Assembly (NCBI GenBank): GCA_029055875.1
Contig: JAIDCJ010000022.1
Location: 1-64,000 of the forward strand
DNA: 64,000 nucleotides
Direction of reading: 5' to 3'
Origin: Clostridia bacterium
GTDB taxonomy: Bacteria > Bacillota > Clostridia > Christensenellales > Borkfalkiaceae
Within the stretch, counting starts at the first letter, position 1. The number at the start of each line of letters is the position of its first letter. Positions 30,149 through 40,110 of the stretch are shown one piece after another. A model generated the notes under the pieces. The model did no database searches. It saw only the letters and a program-made list of their open reading frames with translations, and was not told the DNA's origin. Made by a program: the position numbers and the translations under genes.

Positions 30149-31190
30149 TGTCGAATACCGAAATTTGTTTGCCCGCGTTTTCGGGCGGGGTTGCGCCCAT
30201 GTGCTCGTAAGCGGCTTTCAAACAGATTCTGCCGCGCGGCGTACGCGCAATAAAGCCGAGCTGCATGAGGTACGGTTCGTACACGTCCTCTATCGTGTTC
30301 ACGTCCTCGTTGATAGTCGCCGCTAAGGTTTCGAGCCCCACGGGCCCGCCGCCGAATTTTTCAATGAGGGCACGTAAGAGATTGCGGTCGGTTTCGTCGA
30401 GCCCGAGCCCGTCGATTTCCATTTTGGAAAGCGCACGCGAGGCGTCCGCCTTCGTCACAACGTCGCTTCCCGCAACGGCGGAGAAATCGCGCACGCGCTT
30501 TAATAGGCGGTTTGCAATACGCGGCGTGCCGCGGCTGCGGCGGGCGATTTCGTAGCTGCCCTCATCGTCAATCGAAATGCCGAGCGTATGCGCCGAGCGG
30601 CTGACGATTTTTTGCAGCTCCGTCGGGGTGTACATATCTAATCGGCACAAAATGCCGAAGCGGTCGCGCAAGGGAGACGAGAGCATTCCCGCGCGGGTGG
30701 TTGCGCCGATGAGCGTAAAGCGCTTGAGCGATAAACGGATATTGCGCGCCGAGGGGCCCTTGCCCATAATAAGATCGAGCGCGTAATCTTCCATTGCGGA
30801 ATACAAAATTTCTTCCACCGCACGGTTGAGGCGGTGAATCTCGTCAATGAATAAAATATCCCCTTCGTTGAGGTTGGTAAGGATTGCCGCCAAATCTCCC
30901 GAACGCTCGATAGCGGGCCCGCTCGTCATTTTGATTTGCGTGCCCATGGTGTTTGCAATGATGTGCGCAAGCGTGGTTTTGCCGAGGCCGGGAGGGCCGT
31001 ACAAAAGAACGTGGTCTAAGCTGTCGCCGCGCGCCTTTGCCGCCGCCATATATACCGAGAGGTTCTCCTTTACCTTATCCTGCCCGACGTATTCTTCCAT
31101 CGTCTTGGGGCGGAGGATATTCTCTTCTAAATCGTATTCACTTTTCGTGCTTGTGAGGAGCCTGTCCTCACCGAACTCGTTATCAAACAT
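30141..31190 (-). CDS. ruvB: Holliday junction DNA helicase RuvB
   Basis: [32 protein letters not shown]. Confidence 0.98.
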
Positions 31191-31193
31191 ATT

Positions 31194-31793
31194 TTACATT
31201 CCTCTCAGTGCTGCGGCAATAATCTCTTCTGCCGTCTTTGCGCCCGCGCTCTTTGCGCGTTCCACTGCCCGCGTGCTCTCCTGCTTGTTAAAGCCCAAGC
31301 CCATGAGTGCGGATACCGCGTCGTCGTCCTCTTCGGAAGGGAGCGGTACGCTCCTTGAAGCAGTCGAGCCCTCTAAAAGCTCGTCCGCGGAAATCTTGCC
31401 GTGAAGCTCTAAGATAATGCGCTCGGCGGTCTTTTTGCCGAGACCCTTCACCGCGGAAAGGCGTTTGGAGTCCGCCGTCATGATTGCCTCGGAAATATCT
31501 GCGGGGCGCATGGAAGAAAGGAGAGCCATAGCAGATTTTCCGCCCACGCCCTGCACGGAAGTGAGCTTCAAAAAGAGCTCTTTCTCCTGCATATCCGAAA
31601 ACCCGAAGAGAGAAACGCCGTCCTCCTTCACTTGCATATAGGTATAAACCTCTCCGTCCTCGCCCGCTCTCACGCCCGAAAGCCGCGAGAACGCCGAGCC
31701 CGAACAGATGACCTCGTAGCCCACTCCACCCACTTCGAGCAGCACGAAATCGGGCGCAAGATATTTTACTTTTCCTTTTAAGTATCCAATCAT
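31194..31793 (-). CDS. ruvA: Holliday junction DNA helicase RuvA
   Basis: MIGYLKGKV, two HhH motifs, C-terminal domain III. Confidence 0.97.
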   Translation of the reverse strand: MIGYLKGKVKYLAPDFVLLEVGGVGYEVICSGSAFSRLSGVRAGEDGEVYTYMQVKEDGVSLFGFSDMQEKELFLKLTSVQGVGGKSAMALLSSMRPADISEAIMTADSKRLSAVKGLGKKTAERIILELHGKISADELLEGSTASRSVPLPSEEDDDAVSALMGLGFNKQESTRAVERAKSAGAKTAEEIIAAALRGM

Positions 31794-31814
31794 GATAGCT
31801 TCCTTCTAATAATG

Positions 31815-31914
31815 CCACGAGGAGGGTTGCCCTCCGCTGTGGGACCCAATTTGCCGAACTCTTTCGGCTTATTGTCTTATTGGGTGTTCAAGTTAGCGCG
31901 GCTAGGAGCCGTGC
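31815..31914. ncRNA. structured element between ruvC and ruvA, three consecutive hairpins; strand undetermined
   Basis: H1 CCAC..GGAGGG-TTG-CCCTCC..GTGG; H2 CCCAAT..GCCGAA/TTCGGC..ATTGGG; H3 GCGCGGCT-AGG-AGCCGTGC. Confidence 0.5.
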
Positions 31915-31968
31915 AAAAATCAAAAGCCGTACGCTCACGGAATTTTTCGCTTGCGAAAAATTCGTGAA

Positions 31969-32466
31969 CTATTTCACTCCGAACATATCTGCAAAGCGGC
32001 TTGTGAATGCGTGACACAGCGCGACGCCGAGTGCGTCCGCCGCGTCGTCGGGGCGGGGAATGCCGTTAAGGCGCAGGTGCGCGGCAACGCAACGCTGCAT
32101 TTGTCCCTTATCCGCGCCGCCGTAGCCCGTGAGTGCCTGTTTGATTTGGTTGGGCGTGTACTCGAAAATGCGTCCGCAACGCTTGTTACAGGTGAGAAGC
32201 ATCACCCCGCGCGCGTGCGCCACCTGAATGCCCGTGGTTACGTTTTTGGAAAAGAACAGCTCTTCCATAGCGGCTTCGTCGGGATGGAATTTATCGAAAA
32301 TCCGATTCACGCCCTCTTCCAAAATACACAGCCGCACGGCGAAATTTTCGTTCGTCGGGGTTTTGACCACGCCGTAGTCCACGGCGGAGCAGTTCCCCCG
32401 CGCATCCTTTTCAATGACGCCGTAACCCATCGTTCCGTAGCCGGGGTCGAGTCCCAAAATAATCAT
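31969..32466 (-). CDS. ruvC: crossover junction endodeoxyribonuclease RuvC
   Basis: MIILGLDPGYGTMGYGVIE. Confidence 0.97.
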   Translation of the reverse strand: MIILGLDPGYGTMGYGVIEKDARGNCSAVDYGVVKTPTNENFAVRLCILEEGVNRIFDKFHPDEAAMEELFFSKNVTTGIQVAHARGVMLLTCNKRCGRIFEYTPNQIKQALTGYGGADKGQMQRCVAAHLRLNGIPRPDDAADALGVALCHAFTSRFADMFGVK

Positions 32467-32560
32467 ACGTTTATTTTATCCTATTTGCCGCTTTCTGTCA
32501 AGAATAAAAGAAGCCGCTATGAAAAAGCGCCGCCCTTTTCACTTGGCAGCGCGTTGTTTT

Positions 32561-33064
32561 TTAAGACTCAGCTTTGTTGTACGAAATATTATACCAAAGA
32601 TCTTTCGTTCCGGATTTGCCGTACTCGAACACCAAGCTCTTTCCGTCCTTCAATACCTTCCACAAAGTATCTTCGCCCTTGGAATCGAGAATATCGTACC
32701 AATACTTATTGACCGTGCTCGTTACCAGTTTGAAATTTTCAACTGTCCGCACGTTCCCCTCGTTCATATTGAACCCGATAGAATTTCCGCCGCCCACGAT
32801 ATCGACGGAGCCGTGGATCGTCATGGTACTGCCCTTGATTTCCACCCAGAAATGTTCGGGCACGAAGAAGCCGCCGACGACGTATTGATAGGGATTTTCC
32901 TTATCCGAGCCGATAGCGAAGGCATATACACCGCCGCCTTCCTGCGCGCCTGCGTTTGCAAATTCATATCTTCCGTCTATTTTCGATTCTCCGCAGCCGA
33001 ACAAGCTCAAAAGCGCAACGCACGCAACGAGTGCGGACAACAAAACTTTTACAAATTTTTTCAT
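32561..33064 (-). CDS. hypothetical lipoprotein
   Basis: signal peptide with lipobox LFGC. Confidence 0.75.
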   Translation of the reverse strand: MKKFVKVLLSALVACVALLSLFGCGESKIDGRYEFANAGAQEGGGVYAFAIGSDKENPYQYVVGGFFVPEHFWVEIKGSTMTIHGSVDIVGGGNSIGFNMNEGNVRTVENFKLVTSTVNKYWYDILDSKGEDTLWKVLKDGKSLVFEYGKSGTKDLWYNISYNKAES

Positions 33065-33178
33065 TTCTTGCCTCCGAAGAGATTATATCACCCGCCCCCT
33101 TGCCTGTCAACGCGTTTTTGCTTGCTTTTTGGGACAAAAGCGTGTAAGATAGATTTGAAAAGAAAAGAGGTGTCACTT

Positions 33179-34552
33179 ATGAAATTATGGCAAGGCAGGT
33201 TCGATACTCAGATTTCGGCGGACGCGGACGCGTTCAACGAATCGCTCTCGTTCGATAAACAGCTCTATCATGCGGATATCACCGCGTCTATCGCGCACGC
33301 AACCATGCTCGGCAAATGCAATATTTTGACCGCAACCGAAGCGGAAACCATCTGCGCGGAGCTCAAAAACATTCTTTCCGATATCGAGAACGGCAAGCTC
33401 GTAATTGAGGGTGCGGAAGACATTCACTCCTTCGTAGAGGGCGAGCTTGTAAAGCGCATCGGCGATATGGGCAAGAAGCTGCACACGGCGCGTTCACGCA
33501 ACGACCAAGTCGCAACCGATATGCGGCTCTACGTTCGCGGCAGTATCGATAGAGCAATCGAGCTTTTGAAAGCCTTTATCGAAACGCTTCTCTCCCGCGC
33601 AAAGGAGAGCTGCAAATATATCATGCCCGGCTTCACGCATTTGAGAAAGGCGCAGCCCATTAACTGCGCGCAGTACTTCAACGCGTACTCCGAAATGTTC
33701 CTGCGCGATTTGGACAGATTCGCAAAGCTCCGTACGCGCATGAACGTGATGCCGCTCGGCAGCGCCGCCTTGGCGGGCACCTCCCACCCCATCGACCGCG
33801 AAATTACGCGCCAGCGTCTCGGGTTCGACGAAATATCACAGAACTCGCTCGACGCGGTATCCGATCGGGATTTCGTAGCGGAATATATTTTCAATGCGTC
33901 GCTCGTGATGGCGCACCTCTCGCGGCTTTGCGAGGACACCATTCTCTACACCTCGGACGAGTTCGGCTATTGGGAAATTCCCGACGAGTACTCGACGGGC
34001 TCTTCTATTATGCCGCAGAAGAAAAACCCCGACCTGCCCGAGCTTGTGCGCGGAAAGACGGGGCGCGTCTACGGACACCTTACGGGCATTCTTGCCACCA
34101 TCAAAGGCTTGCCGCTCGCCTATAACAAAGATTTGCAGGAGGATAAAGAACCCTTCTTCGATACCGAAAAGACGCTCTTCTCCTGCGTGAGTATTTACAC
34201 CGCACTGCTTTCAAAAATCAAGCTGAACGTGAACGCCATGTACGAGGCGGCGGGCGAGGGCTTTGCAACCGCAACGGACGTAGCCGACTACCTTGCAAAG
34301 CACGGCGTACCCTTCCGCGACGCGCACGCCGTCACGGGCAAACTCGTTCGTTACTGTATTGAAAACAATACTACGCTTCCCGCACTCTCTTTGGCTGAGT
34401 TCAAAGCGCACTCTAATGTATTTGAAGCGGACGTTTTAGAGGCAGTCACCACGCGCGCCTCTGCCGAGGGCAGAAACTCGGTAGGCGGCTCCTCTACCGA
34501 AGCCGCAAAGAAAGGCATGAAAGAAATTCAAAAACGGCTCAAAAAATACTGA
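33179..34552 (+). CDS. argH: argininosuccinate lyase
   Basis: MKLWQGRFDTQ, GSSIMPQKKNPD; start trimmed to 33179. Confidence 0.97.
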   Translation: MKLWQGRFDTQISADADAFNESLSFDKQLYHADITASIAHATMLGKCNILTATEAETICAELKNILSDIENGKLVIEGAEDIHSFVEGELVKRIGDMGKKLHTARSRNDQVATDMRLYVRGSIDRAIELLKAFIETLLSRAKESCKYIMPGFTHLRKAQPINCAQYFNAYSEMFLRDLDRFAKLRTRMNVMPLGSAALAGTSHPIDREITRQRLGFDEISQNSLDAVSDRDFVAEYIFNASLVMAHLSRLCEDTILYTSDEFGYWEIPDEYSTGSSIMPQKKNPDLPELVRGKTGRVYGHLTGILATIKGLPLAYNKDLQEDKEPFFDTEKTLFSCVSIYTALLSKIKLNVNAMYEAAGEGFATATDVADYLAKHGVPFRDAHAVTGKLVRYCIENNTTLPALSLAEFKAHSNVFEADVLEAVTTRASAEGRNSVGGSSTEAAKKGMKEIQKRLKKY

Positions 34553-34569
34553 GCCAAGGGAACGTTATT

Positions 34570-35106
34570 TTGGAAGTTGTTATTATTATCTCGTTACTTT
34601 CAAGTATCATTTGTTTTGTCGTACACGGCTCAATGTACAAGCAATTCAGCATTTCTTCCGTTCCGTTTTGGATAGGAATTGCCTTACTTGCTCTATTCGT
34701 TGTCATGTGCTTTGTTCGTTGGTTTTGGAAGAAACATAAAAATAAATTGCAAGCGCGAAGGTATTTTCCGGAATTACAGAAAGAATACACGAAATATGTC
34801 GCAATAGATTTCCCCCTTAACATCAATGCACTCAAACCCTCGAAAAGACAGTTAACCTTAACAATGTATCGCGAGGTGGACGAACAACTTCTGCTCGAAT
34901 CTTACAAATGCTTTTTTAATATGGATACAAAAGAAGTAGAAAACGCTCGTATCGGCGAATTCAACGCAACTTTGCAGGAAGTACTGAGCATTCGAGGGAA
35001 AACAATTCTTTTATTGGAAGGCATTTACGAAGAAGAAAAACTTAATCCTGTTTTTACCGAACTGTTCCGAAATAACCGAATCATCACATACGATTGCGAA
35101 GATTAA
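34570..35106 (+). CDS. hypothetical membrane-anchored protein
   Basis: two N-terminal TM segments. Confidence 0.55.
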   Translation: MEVVIIISLLSSIICFVVHGSMYKQFSISSVPFWIGIALLALFVVMCFVRWFWKKHKNKLQARRYFPELQKEYTKYVAIDFPLNINALKPSKRQLTLTMYREVDEQLLLESYKCFFNMDTKEVENARIGEFNATLQEVLSIRGKTILLLEGIYEEEKLNPVFTELFRNNRIITYDCED

Positions 35107-35139
35107 ATAAAAATCTCTTATCCATACGGTAAATTGCCT

Positions 35140-35814
35140 ATGATTGAAGAAAACGCACGGAAATTTTTAAGCGAAATAAGCGGCGGGAACTGCTACGGCG
35201 AGAAAGTGACGCTCGTTGCCGCAACCAAGACGCGCACGGCGGAAGAAATCAACCGCGCGATTGCGGCGGGCATTACCGATATCGGTGAAAACAAGGTGCA
35301 GGAATTTCGCGACAAATTCGATTTCATACACGGCGGAAACCGACACTTTATCGGACACCTGCAAACCAACAAAGTAAAATACCTTATCGGCAAGACCTAC
35401 CTCTACCACTCGATAGACCGCGACGAGCTTGCCGCAGAAATTGCAAAGCGCAGCACGGCTGCGGGTATTACTTCGGATATTCTCATTCAAATTAATATCG
35501 GCTGCGAGGAATCAAAGGGCGGCTATCCGCTTGAAGCGGGCTTTGAAGTCTACACCCGTTTGAAACAAACCGAAGGGTTACACGTAAAAGGGTTTATGGC
35601 AATGCTCCCCATCTCGAATGACGAAAAGTACCTTGCAGGGCTGTGCAAGCAAATGCGTGCCCTCTACGAAAAAGCAAAAGCAGAAGACGAAAACGTTTGC
35701 TATCTTTCCATGGGCATGAGCGGCGATTGGAAGCTGTGCCTTGAAAACGGCTCCAACATGATTCGCCTTGGCACGGCAATCTTCGGGGAAAGAAATTACG
35801 GCGCTTCTGTTTGA
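35140..35814 (+). CDS. YggS-family PLP homeostasis protein
   Basis: LVAATKTR, GENKVQEF, HFIGHLQTNKVK, LSMGMSGDW. Confidence 0.95.
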   Translation: MIEENARKFLSEISGGNCYGEKVTLVAATKTRTAEEINRAIAAGITDIGENKVQEFRDKFDFIHGGNRHFIGHLQTNKVKYLIGKTYLYHSIDRDELAAEIAKRSTAAGITSDILIQINIGCEESKGGYPLEAGFEVYTRLKQTEGLHVKGFMAMLPISNDEKYLAGLCKQMRALYEKAKAEDENVCYLSMGMSGDWKLCLENGSNMIRLGTAIFGERNYGASV

Positions 35815-35852
35815 AGCGTCTTTTTTTATGCAAAACGGGCAATAATCTATTT

Positions 35853-36710
35853 ATGCCCTCATCTATCACCCACCAACTGATTGCCGAGGAAGCCGCAAAG
35901 CAGTTCCCGCCAACTATACAGGAAGCCGCCGAAAAGCACAGAGATTATTTTATCTTAGGTGCGCAGGGGCCGGACGCGCTCTTTTTCATCAAGCCGCTTT
36001 CCAAAAAAGAATTTAATATCGGGCGGCACCTGCACCGTTACGACGTTTACGAAACCTTCCGCTTTTTCCTCAGTTACCTTGAAACGCTGTCCGAAGAAAG
36101 CCGCTCCAAAATGACGGCGTACGTTGCGGGCTACGTGTGTCACTACGCGACCGATACCGTTTTTCACCCTTTCGTATACGCCTATGTGAAGGCGCACGGC
36201 AAGCGGGGAATGCTGCACCAGCTGATTGAAACGGACTGGGACGTTTACTTTGCGCGGACGCACGGGGGACGCGCGGTGGGTTGGAAATTCCCCTTTTCGG
36301 CGAAAAAGCTGTGTCGCGAGGGAGAGCTCTATTTTTTGTATCGGGCGCTTTCCGAAAAGCTAAACAGGCTCCCCTTAAAACAGAAAACCTTTCAAAAGGG
36401 AATTAAAAACTTTACGCGGTATTTGTGGTTTTTCCATAGAACCTCGTACGCAAAGTTTTGGGCGCGTACGGAGCGGATACTCCATTTAGAACCCAAACTT
36501 TCCTGCCTTTATCCGCGCGAAAAAATCAACCGCAATTTTTTGGAAAGCGCGGAATACTTCTCTCTTTCGGGCGGGCAGGGAAATAATGCCGACGAGCTGT
36601 TCTCGCTTGCCGTATCGAAGAGCGCACGCCTGTGCGAAGAATTCTTTTCGGGCAACCTCTCCCCTTCGGAATTTAACAAGAGCTTTTTAACCGCCAAGGA
36701 AATAAAATAG
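35853..36710 (+). CDS. zinc-dependent phospholipase C-like protein
   Basis: MPSSITHQLIAEEAAK, LGAQGPDALFF, GYVCHYATDTVFHP. Confidence 0.82.
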   Translation: MPSSITHQLIAEEAAKQFPPTIQEAAEKHRDYFILGAQGPDALFFIKPLSKKEFNIGRHLHRYDVYETFRFFLSYLETLSEESRSKMTAYVAGYVCHYATDTVFHPFVYAYVKAHGKRGMLHQLIETDWDVYFARTHGGRAVGWKFPFSAKKLCREGELYFLYRALSEKLNRLPLKQKTFQKGIKNFTRYLWFFHRTSYAKFWARTERILHLEPKLSCLYPREKINRNFLESAEYFSLSGGQGNNADELFSLAVSKSARLCEEFFSGNLSPSEFNKSFLTAKEIK

Positions 36711-36741
36711 CCCGCTGTCTTTTAAAAAGACGGCGGGTTAT
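36707..36741. terminator. hairpin terminator
   Basis: ATAGCCCGCTGTCTTTTAAAAAGACGGCGGGTTAT. Confidence 0.7.
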
Positions 36742-36744
36742 TTA

Positions 36745-37281
36745 TTATATATCACTTTGATTCCTTTCAAACAAATCTGCGAGCGCCTGAATATACGCGT
36801 TGAAAATTTTATTTTCTTCCAAATCTCTTTCGGGAGAGTTTTCGATTTCCGCTTGCATATCGAACCAAACCTTAATTCTTCCAACGTATACTTTGTGCCC
36901 TTTGGAAATTTGTTTCAAGTCGTATTTGAGTATCTTCGGATCGAACTCAAACTCAGAATTGTGATACAAAAAAGCATAGTGCCCTTGCAGGACGGAATTA
37001 ACTTTTGCCAACAGCTCTTTGCTCTTTTCCGCATCTTCCACGGAAACCTTGCCGAAATATTTTTCGACTAAATGATTTCTACGCCGATCGAAAACGACGA
37101 ACAGCGCGAGCATGATTAAAACGAACCCGCCGAGCACCGATACGGCAACGATACAGCTTACGTCAAACGATTGACTCACGCATATCGTTGCCACAAAATA
37201 AATTAAAATGATTAACGAAAGAACACAACAGCAACCCGAAAAAATAAGTCGGTTCTTTTTATATTTCTCGATTTCCTTCAT
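36745..37281 (-). CDS. hypothetical membrane protein
   Basis: two TM segments plus soluble C-terminus. Confidence 0.55.
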   Translation of the reverse strand: MKEIEKYKKNRLIFSGCCCVLSLIILIYFVATICVSQSFDVSCIVAVSVLGGFVLIMLALFVVFDRRRNHLVEKYFGKVSVEDAEKSKELLAKVNSVLQGHYAFLYHNSEFEFDPKILKYDLKQISKGHKVYVGRIKVWFDMQAEIENSPERDLEENKIFNAYIQALADLFERNQSDI

Positions 37282-37877
37282 GAATTTCGTTCCTCTTTGG
37301 AATATTGACAGCCGCAGTAGTTTTGGCGGTACAGCGCGTATTCCTTGGAAAGCCTGATCGATTCCAAGTACCCGCCACGTTTTTTGAAGTCGGACGGCAG
37401 ATATTTCACGCCGTATTCCTTTTCAAGCGCAAAGCCGATTTTGTTGATGAGCTCGGCATTCTTCAAGGGCGATACGGTGAGCGTGGTGCCGAAGTAATCG
37501 TACCCGCCCTTCTTCGCCGCCTCAGCCGTACGCTCTAAGCGCAGGCGGAAACACTTCGCGCACCTTGCGCCGCCCTCCTTTTCCCCTTCCAACCCATGCG
37601 TTGCTCGTGCGAAATCTTCGGGGGAATAGTCGCAGTCCAAAAACTCCGCCAACCCCGTTTCCTGCAAAAAGCGGATTTGTTCCGCCTTTCTTTTTTCGTA
37701 TTCCTCGGGGCTATCTAAATTGGGGTTATAATAAAAAACCGTCACGGCGATATGCGGCGCGGTTTCCTGTAAACAATAAGAAGAGCACGGTGCGCAACAG
37801 CTATGCAAAAGCAATTTTTTGCCCTGTGCGCGCGCAAGCTCTTCCTGCATTAATTTATCGTAGTTGACTGCGTTCAA
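37278..37877 (-). CDS. queH: epoxyqueuosine reductase QueH
   Basis: LLLHSCCAPCSSYCL, YNPNLDSPEEYEKRK, CAKCFRLRLERTA; probable TTG start overlapping pdxT stop. Confidence 0.9.
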   Translation of the reverse strand: MNAVNYDKLMQEELARAQGKKLLLHSCCAPCSSYCLQETAPHIAVTVFYYNPNLDSPEEYEKRKAEQIRFLQETGLAEFLDCDYSPEDFARATHGLEGEKEGGARCAKCFRLRLERTAEAAKKGGYDYFGTTLTVSPLKNAELINKIGFALEKEYGVKYLPSDFKKRGGYLESIRLSKEYALYRQNYCGCQYSKEERNS

Positions 37878-38446
37878 TGCGCACCTCTCACTATGTCCGA
37901 AAAATAAGCGTGCATTCTTAAATCTTCCGTAAGCTCGGGGTGGAACGCGCAAGCGAGCATATTCCCCTGCCGCGCCGCCACGATTTTTCCCTCGTGCTCC
38001 GCCAAAATCTCCACGCCCTTGCCAATCTTTTCGATATACGGTGCGCGGATAAACACGGCGGGATAATACCCGAGCGGTTTCACGTTCAAGCTCGTTTTGA
38101 AGGAGCCGAGCTGTCTTCCGTACGCGTTTCGCTTTACCGTAATATTCATGGTGCCGAAATGCACCGCATCGTCATTCACGATTTTATTCGCAAGTAGAAT
38201 GAGCCCCGCACAAGTGCCGAACACGGGAAGCCCGCCCTCGATTGCCTCTTTCACGGGCTCGAACAAGCCCTCTTCGCGCAGAAGCTTGCCCTGCACGGTA
38301 GATTCCCCGCCGGGCAGCACGATGCCGTCTAAGCCGTCCGAAAAATGCTCTCTGCGGCGAATTTCCACCGTTTCGATATCTAATTTTTGAAACGCCCGCT
38401 CGTGCTCGATAAACGCGCCTTGCAGAGCGAATACGCCGAGTTTCAT
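37874..38446 (-). CDS. pdxT: pyridoxal 5'-phosphate synthase glutaminase subunit PdxT
   Basis: LPGGESTVQGKLL, FGTCAGLILLA. Confidence 0.96.
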   Translation of the reverse strand: MKLGVFALQGAFIEHERAFQKLDIETVEIRRREHFSDGLDGIVLPGGESTVQGKLLREEGLFEPVKEAIEGGLPVFGTCAGLILLANKIVNDDAVHFGTMNITVKRNAYGRQLGSFKTSLNVKPLGYYPAVFIRAPYIEKIGKGVEILAEHEGKIVAARQGNMLACAFHPELTEDLRMHAYFSDIVRGAH

Positions 38447-38447
38447 T

Positions 38448-39323
38448 TTATTTCCCGCGCTCCGCCATCAACAAAGCAATTTCATTTTCGTTAATGCCAA
38501 CCATTGCCTCGCCCAAGTCCTCGGAGAGCTCGGCAAGAATTTTCGGGTTGTCGTAATTCGTAACCGCCTGCACGATCGCGCGCGCACGCTTTTCGGGGTT
38601 GCCCGATTTGAAGATACCGCTTCCGACGAACACGCCCTCTGCGCCGAGCTGCATCATGAGTGCAGCGTCTGCGGGAGTAGCCACGCCGCCCGCCGCGAAA
38701 TTCACCACGGGAAGTTTTCCGTTCTCGTGAACGTATTTCACAAGCTCGTAGGGAACGCGCAGGTTCTTCGCCTCTTCATAGAGCTCGTCCTCGCTCATAC
38801 CCGCGATTTTGCGGATTTCGCTCATCATCATGCGCATATGGCGCACTGCCTGCACCACATCGCCCGTGCCGGGTTCGCCCTTGGTACGGATCATTGCCGC
38901 ACCCTCTGAAATTCTGCGGAGCGCTTCGCCCAAATCTTTCGCGCCGCAAACGAAGGGTACGTCAAATTTGTTTTTATCGATATGATAGACGTCGTCGGCG
39001 GGAGAGAGCACCTCGCTCTCGTCGATATAGTCGATTTCGATTGCCTGCAAAATCTGCGCCTCGGCAACGTGACCGATACGGCACTTCGCCATGACGGGAA
39101 TGGAAACGGCTTTCTGAATGCCCTTGATCATTTTGGGATCGGACATACGCGAAACCCCGCCCGCCGCGCGGATATCTGCGGGAATGCGCTCTAACGCCAT
39201 AACGGCGCACGCGCCTGCCCTTTCTGCAATCTCTGCCTGCTGAGGCGTAGTGACGTCCATAATGACGCCGCCCTTGAGCATCTGCGCCAAATTTTTATTG
39301 AGTTCCAAGCGTTCTTTCGCCAT
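38448..39323 (-). CDS. pdxS: pyridoxal 5'-phosphate synthase lyase subunit PdxS
   Basis: [40 protein letters not shown]. Confidence 0.98.
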   Translation of the reverse strand: MAKERLELNKNLAQMLKGGVIMDVTTPQQAEIAERAGACAVMALERIPADIRAAGGVSRMSDPKMIKGIQKAVSIPVMAKCRIGHVAEAQILQAIEIDYIDESEVLSPADDVYHIDKNKFDVPFVCGAKDLGEALRRISEGAAMIRTKGEPGTGDVVQAVRHMRMMMSEIRKIAGMSEDELYEEAKNLRVPYELVKYVHENGKLPVVNFAAGGVATPADAALMMQLGAEGVFVGSGIFKSGNPEKRARAIVQAVTNYDNPKILAELSEDLGEAMVGINENEIALLMAERGK

Positions 39324-39360
39324 AAACCTACCTCGTTTATCCGCCGTCACGGACGGTGGA

Positions 39361-40107
39361 TTATTCCTCTTCGTCCTCTTCAAAATCGTCGTACTGCTTG
39401 CAGAATTCCTCGAACACTTCGTCTAAAAGCGCTTCGTCGTCAATGGTCTCCAAGCTCTCGTTCTCTTCCTCGCCGACGATATGATAGATATAAACCTCTT
39501 CTTCGTCGTCATCGGAATCTTCGTTCTCTTCCGTAATGGGCGCCAAAGCGACGTACCATTCCTTCTTGTACTCAAACGTCATTAAATGCTCGTACGGAAG
39601 GGTGTTTCCCTGTTCGTCGATAAGCTCTACGAGGCTCTCGTTTTCCTCGTAATTGTTCTGTTCCTCTTTCATAATATCTCCTTTTTTCATTCTATCGAGA
39701 TAGCTCTCGAGAATATACGCCGCCGCCAATGAGTCGACGCTCTTTTTGCGTTTATCCTTTTTTGCGCTCACGCCCATTGCAATGAGGTCGTTCCGCGCTT
39801 CGCGCGTAGTAAAACGCTCGTCCTCGAAGCAGACGGGAATGCCCGACGCCTCCTCAAGCGCTTTTACAAATCTGCGCGTCTTTTCCGATTGCACGCTTTC
39901 GGTGCCGTCGCGATTGAGCGGCAGTCCGCAAACGATTTGCGCGGCGCCCCACTTTTCCGCAATTTCGGAGATCGCCGCAACGTCCTTTTGAAAATTCCCC
40001 GTGCGAAAATAAGTATCGCCCGGAACGGCGTATTCCCCGAACGGATCGCTCAGCGCAACCCCTATCCGTTTATCGCCGATATCGAATGCAATAATCTGTT
40101 TTGTCAC
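39361..40107 (-). CDS. ruvX: RuvX/YqgF Holliday junction resolvase fused in frame to a DUF1292 domain
   Basis: [20 protein letters not shown]...[13 protein letters not shown] plus DUF1292-like C-terminus; internal SD+ATG at 39672. Confidence 0.85.
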   Translation of the reverse strand: MTKQIIAFDIGDKRIGVALSDPFGEYAVPGDTYFRTGNFQKDVAAISEIAEKWGAAQIVCGLPLNRDGTESVQSEKTRRFVKALEEASGIPVCFEDERFTTREARNDLIAMGVSAKKDKRKKSVDSLAAAYILESYLDRMKKGDIMKEEQNNYEENESLVELIDEQGNTLPYEHLMTFEYKKEWYVALAPITEENEDSDDDEEEVYIYHIVGEEENESLETIDDEALLDEVFEEFCKQYDDFEEDEEE

Positions 40108-40110
40108 GGT

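Noticed and set aside
31815-31914. 6S RNA (ssrS) call for the ruvC-ruvA element
   Set aside because: Size is suggestive, but it folds as consecutive hairpins rather than a long rod with a central bubble; left as an unclassified structured element.
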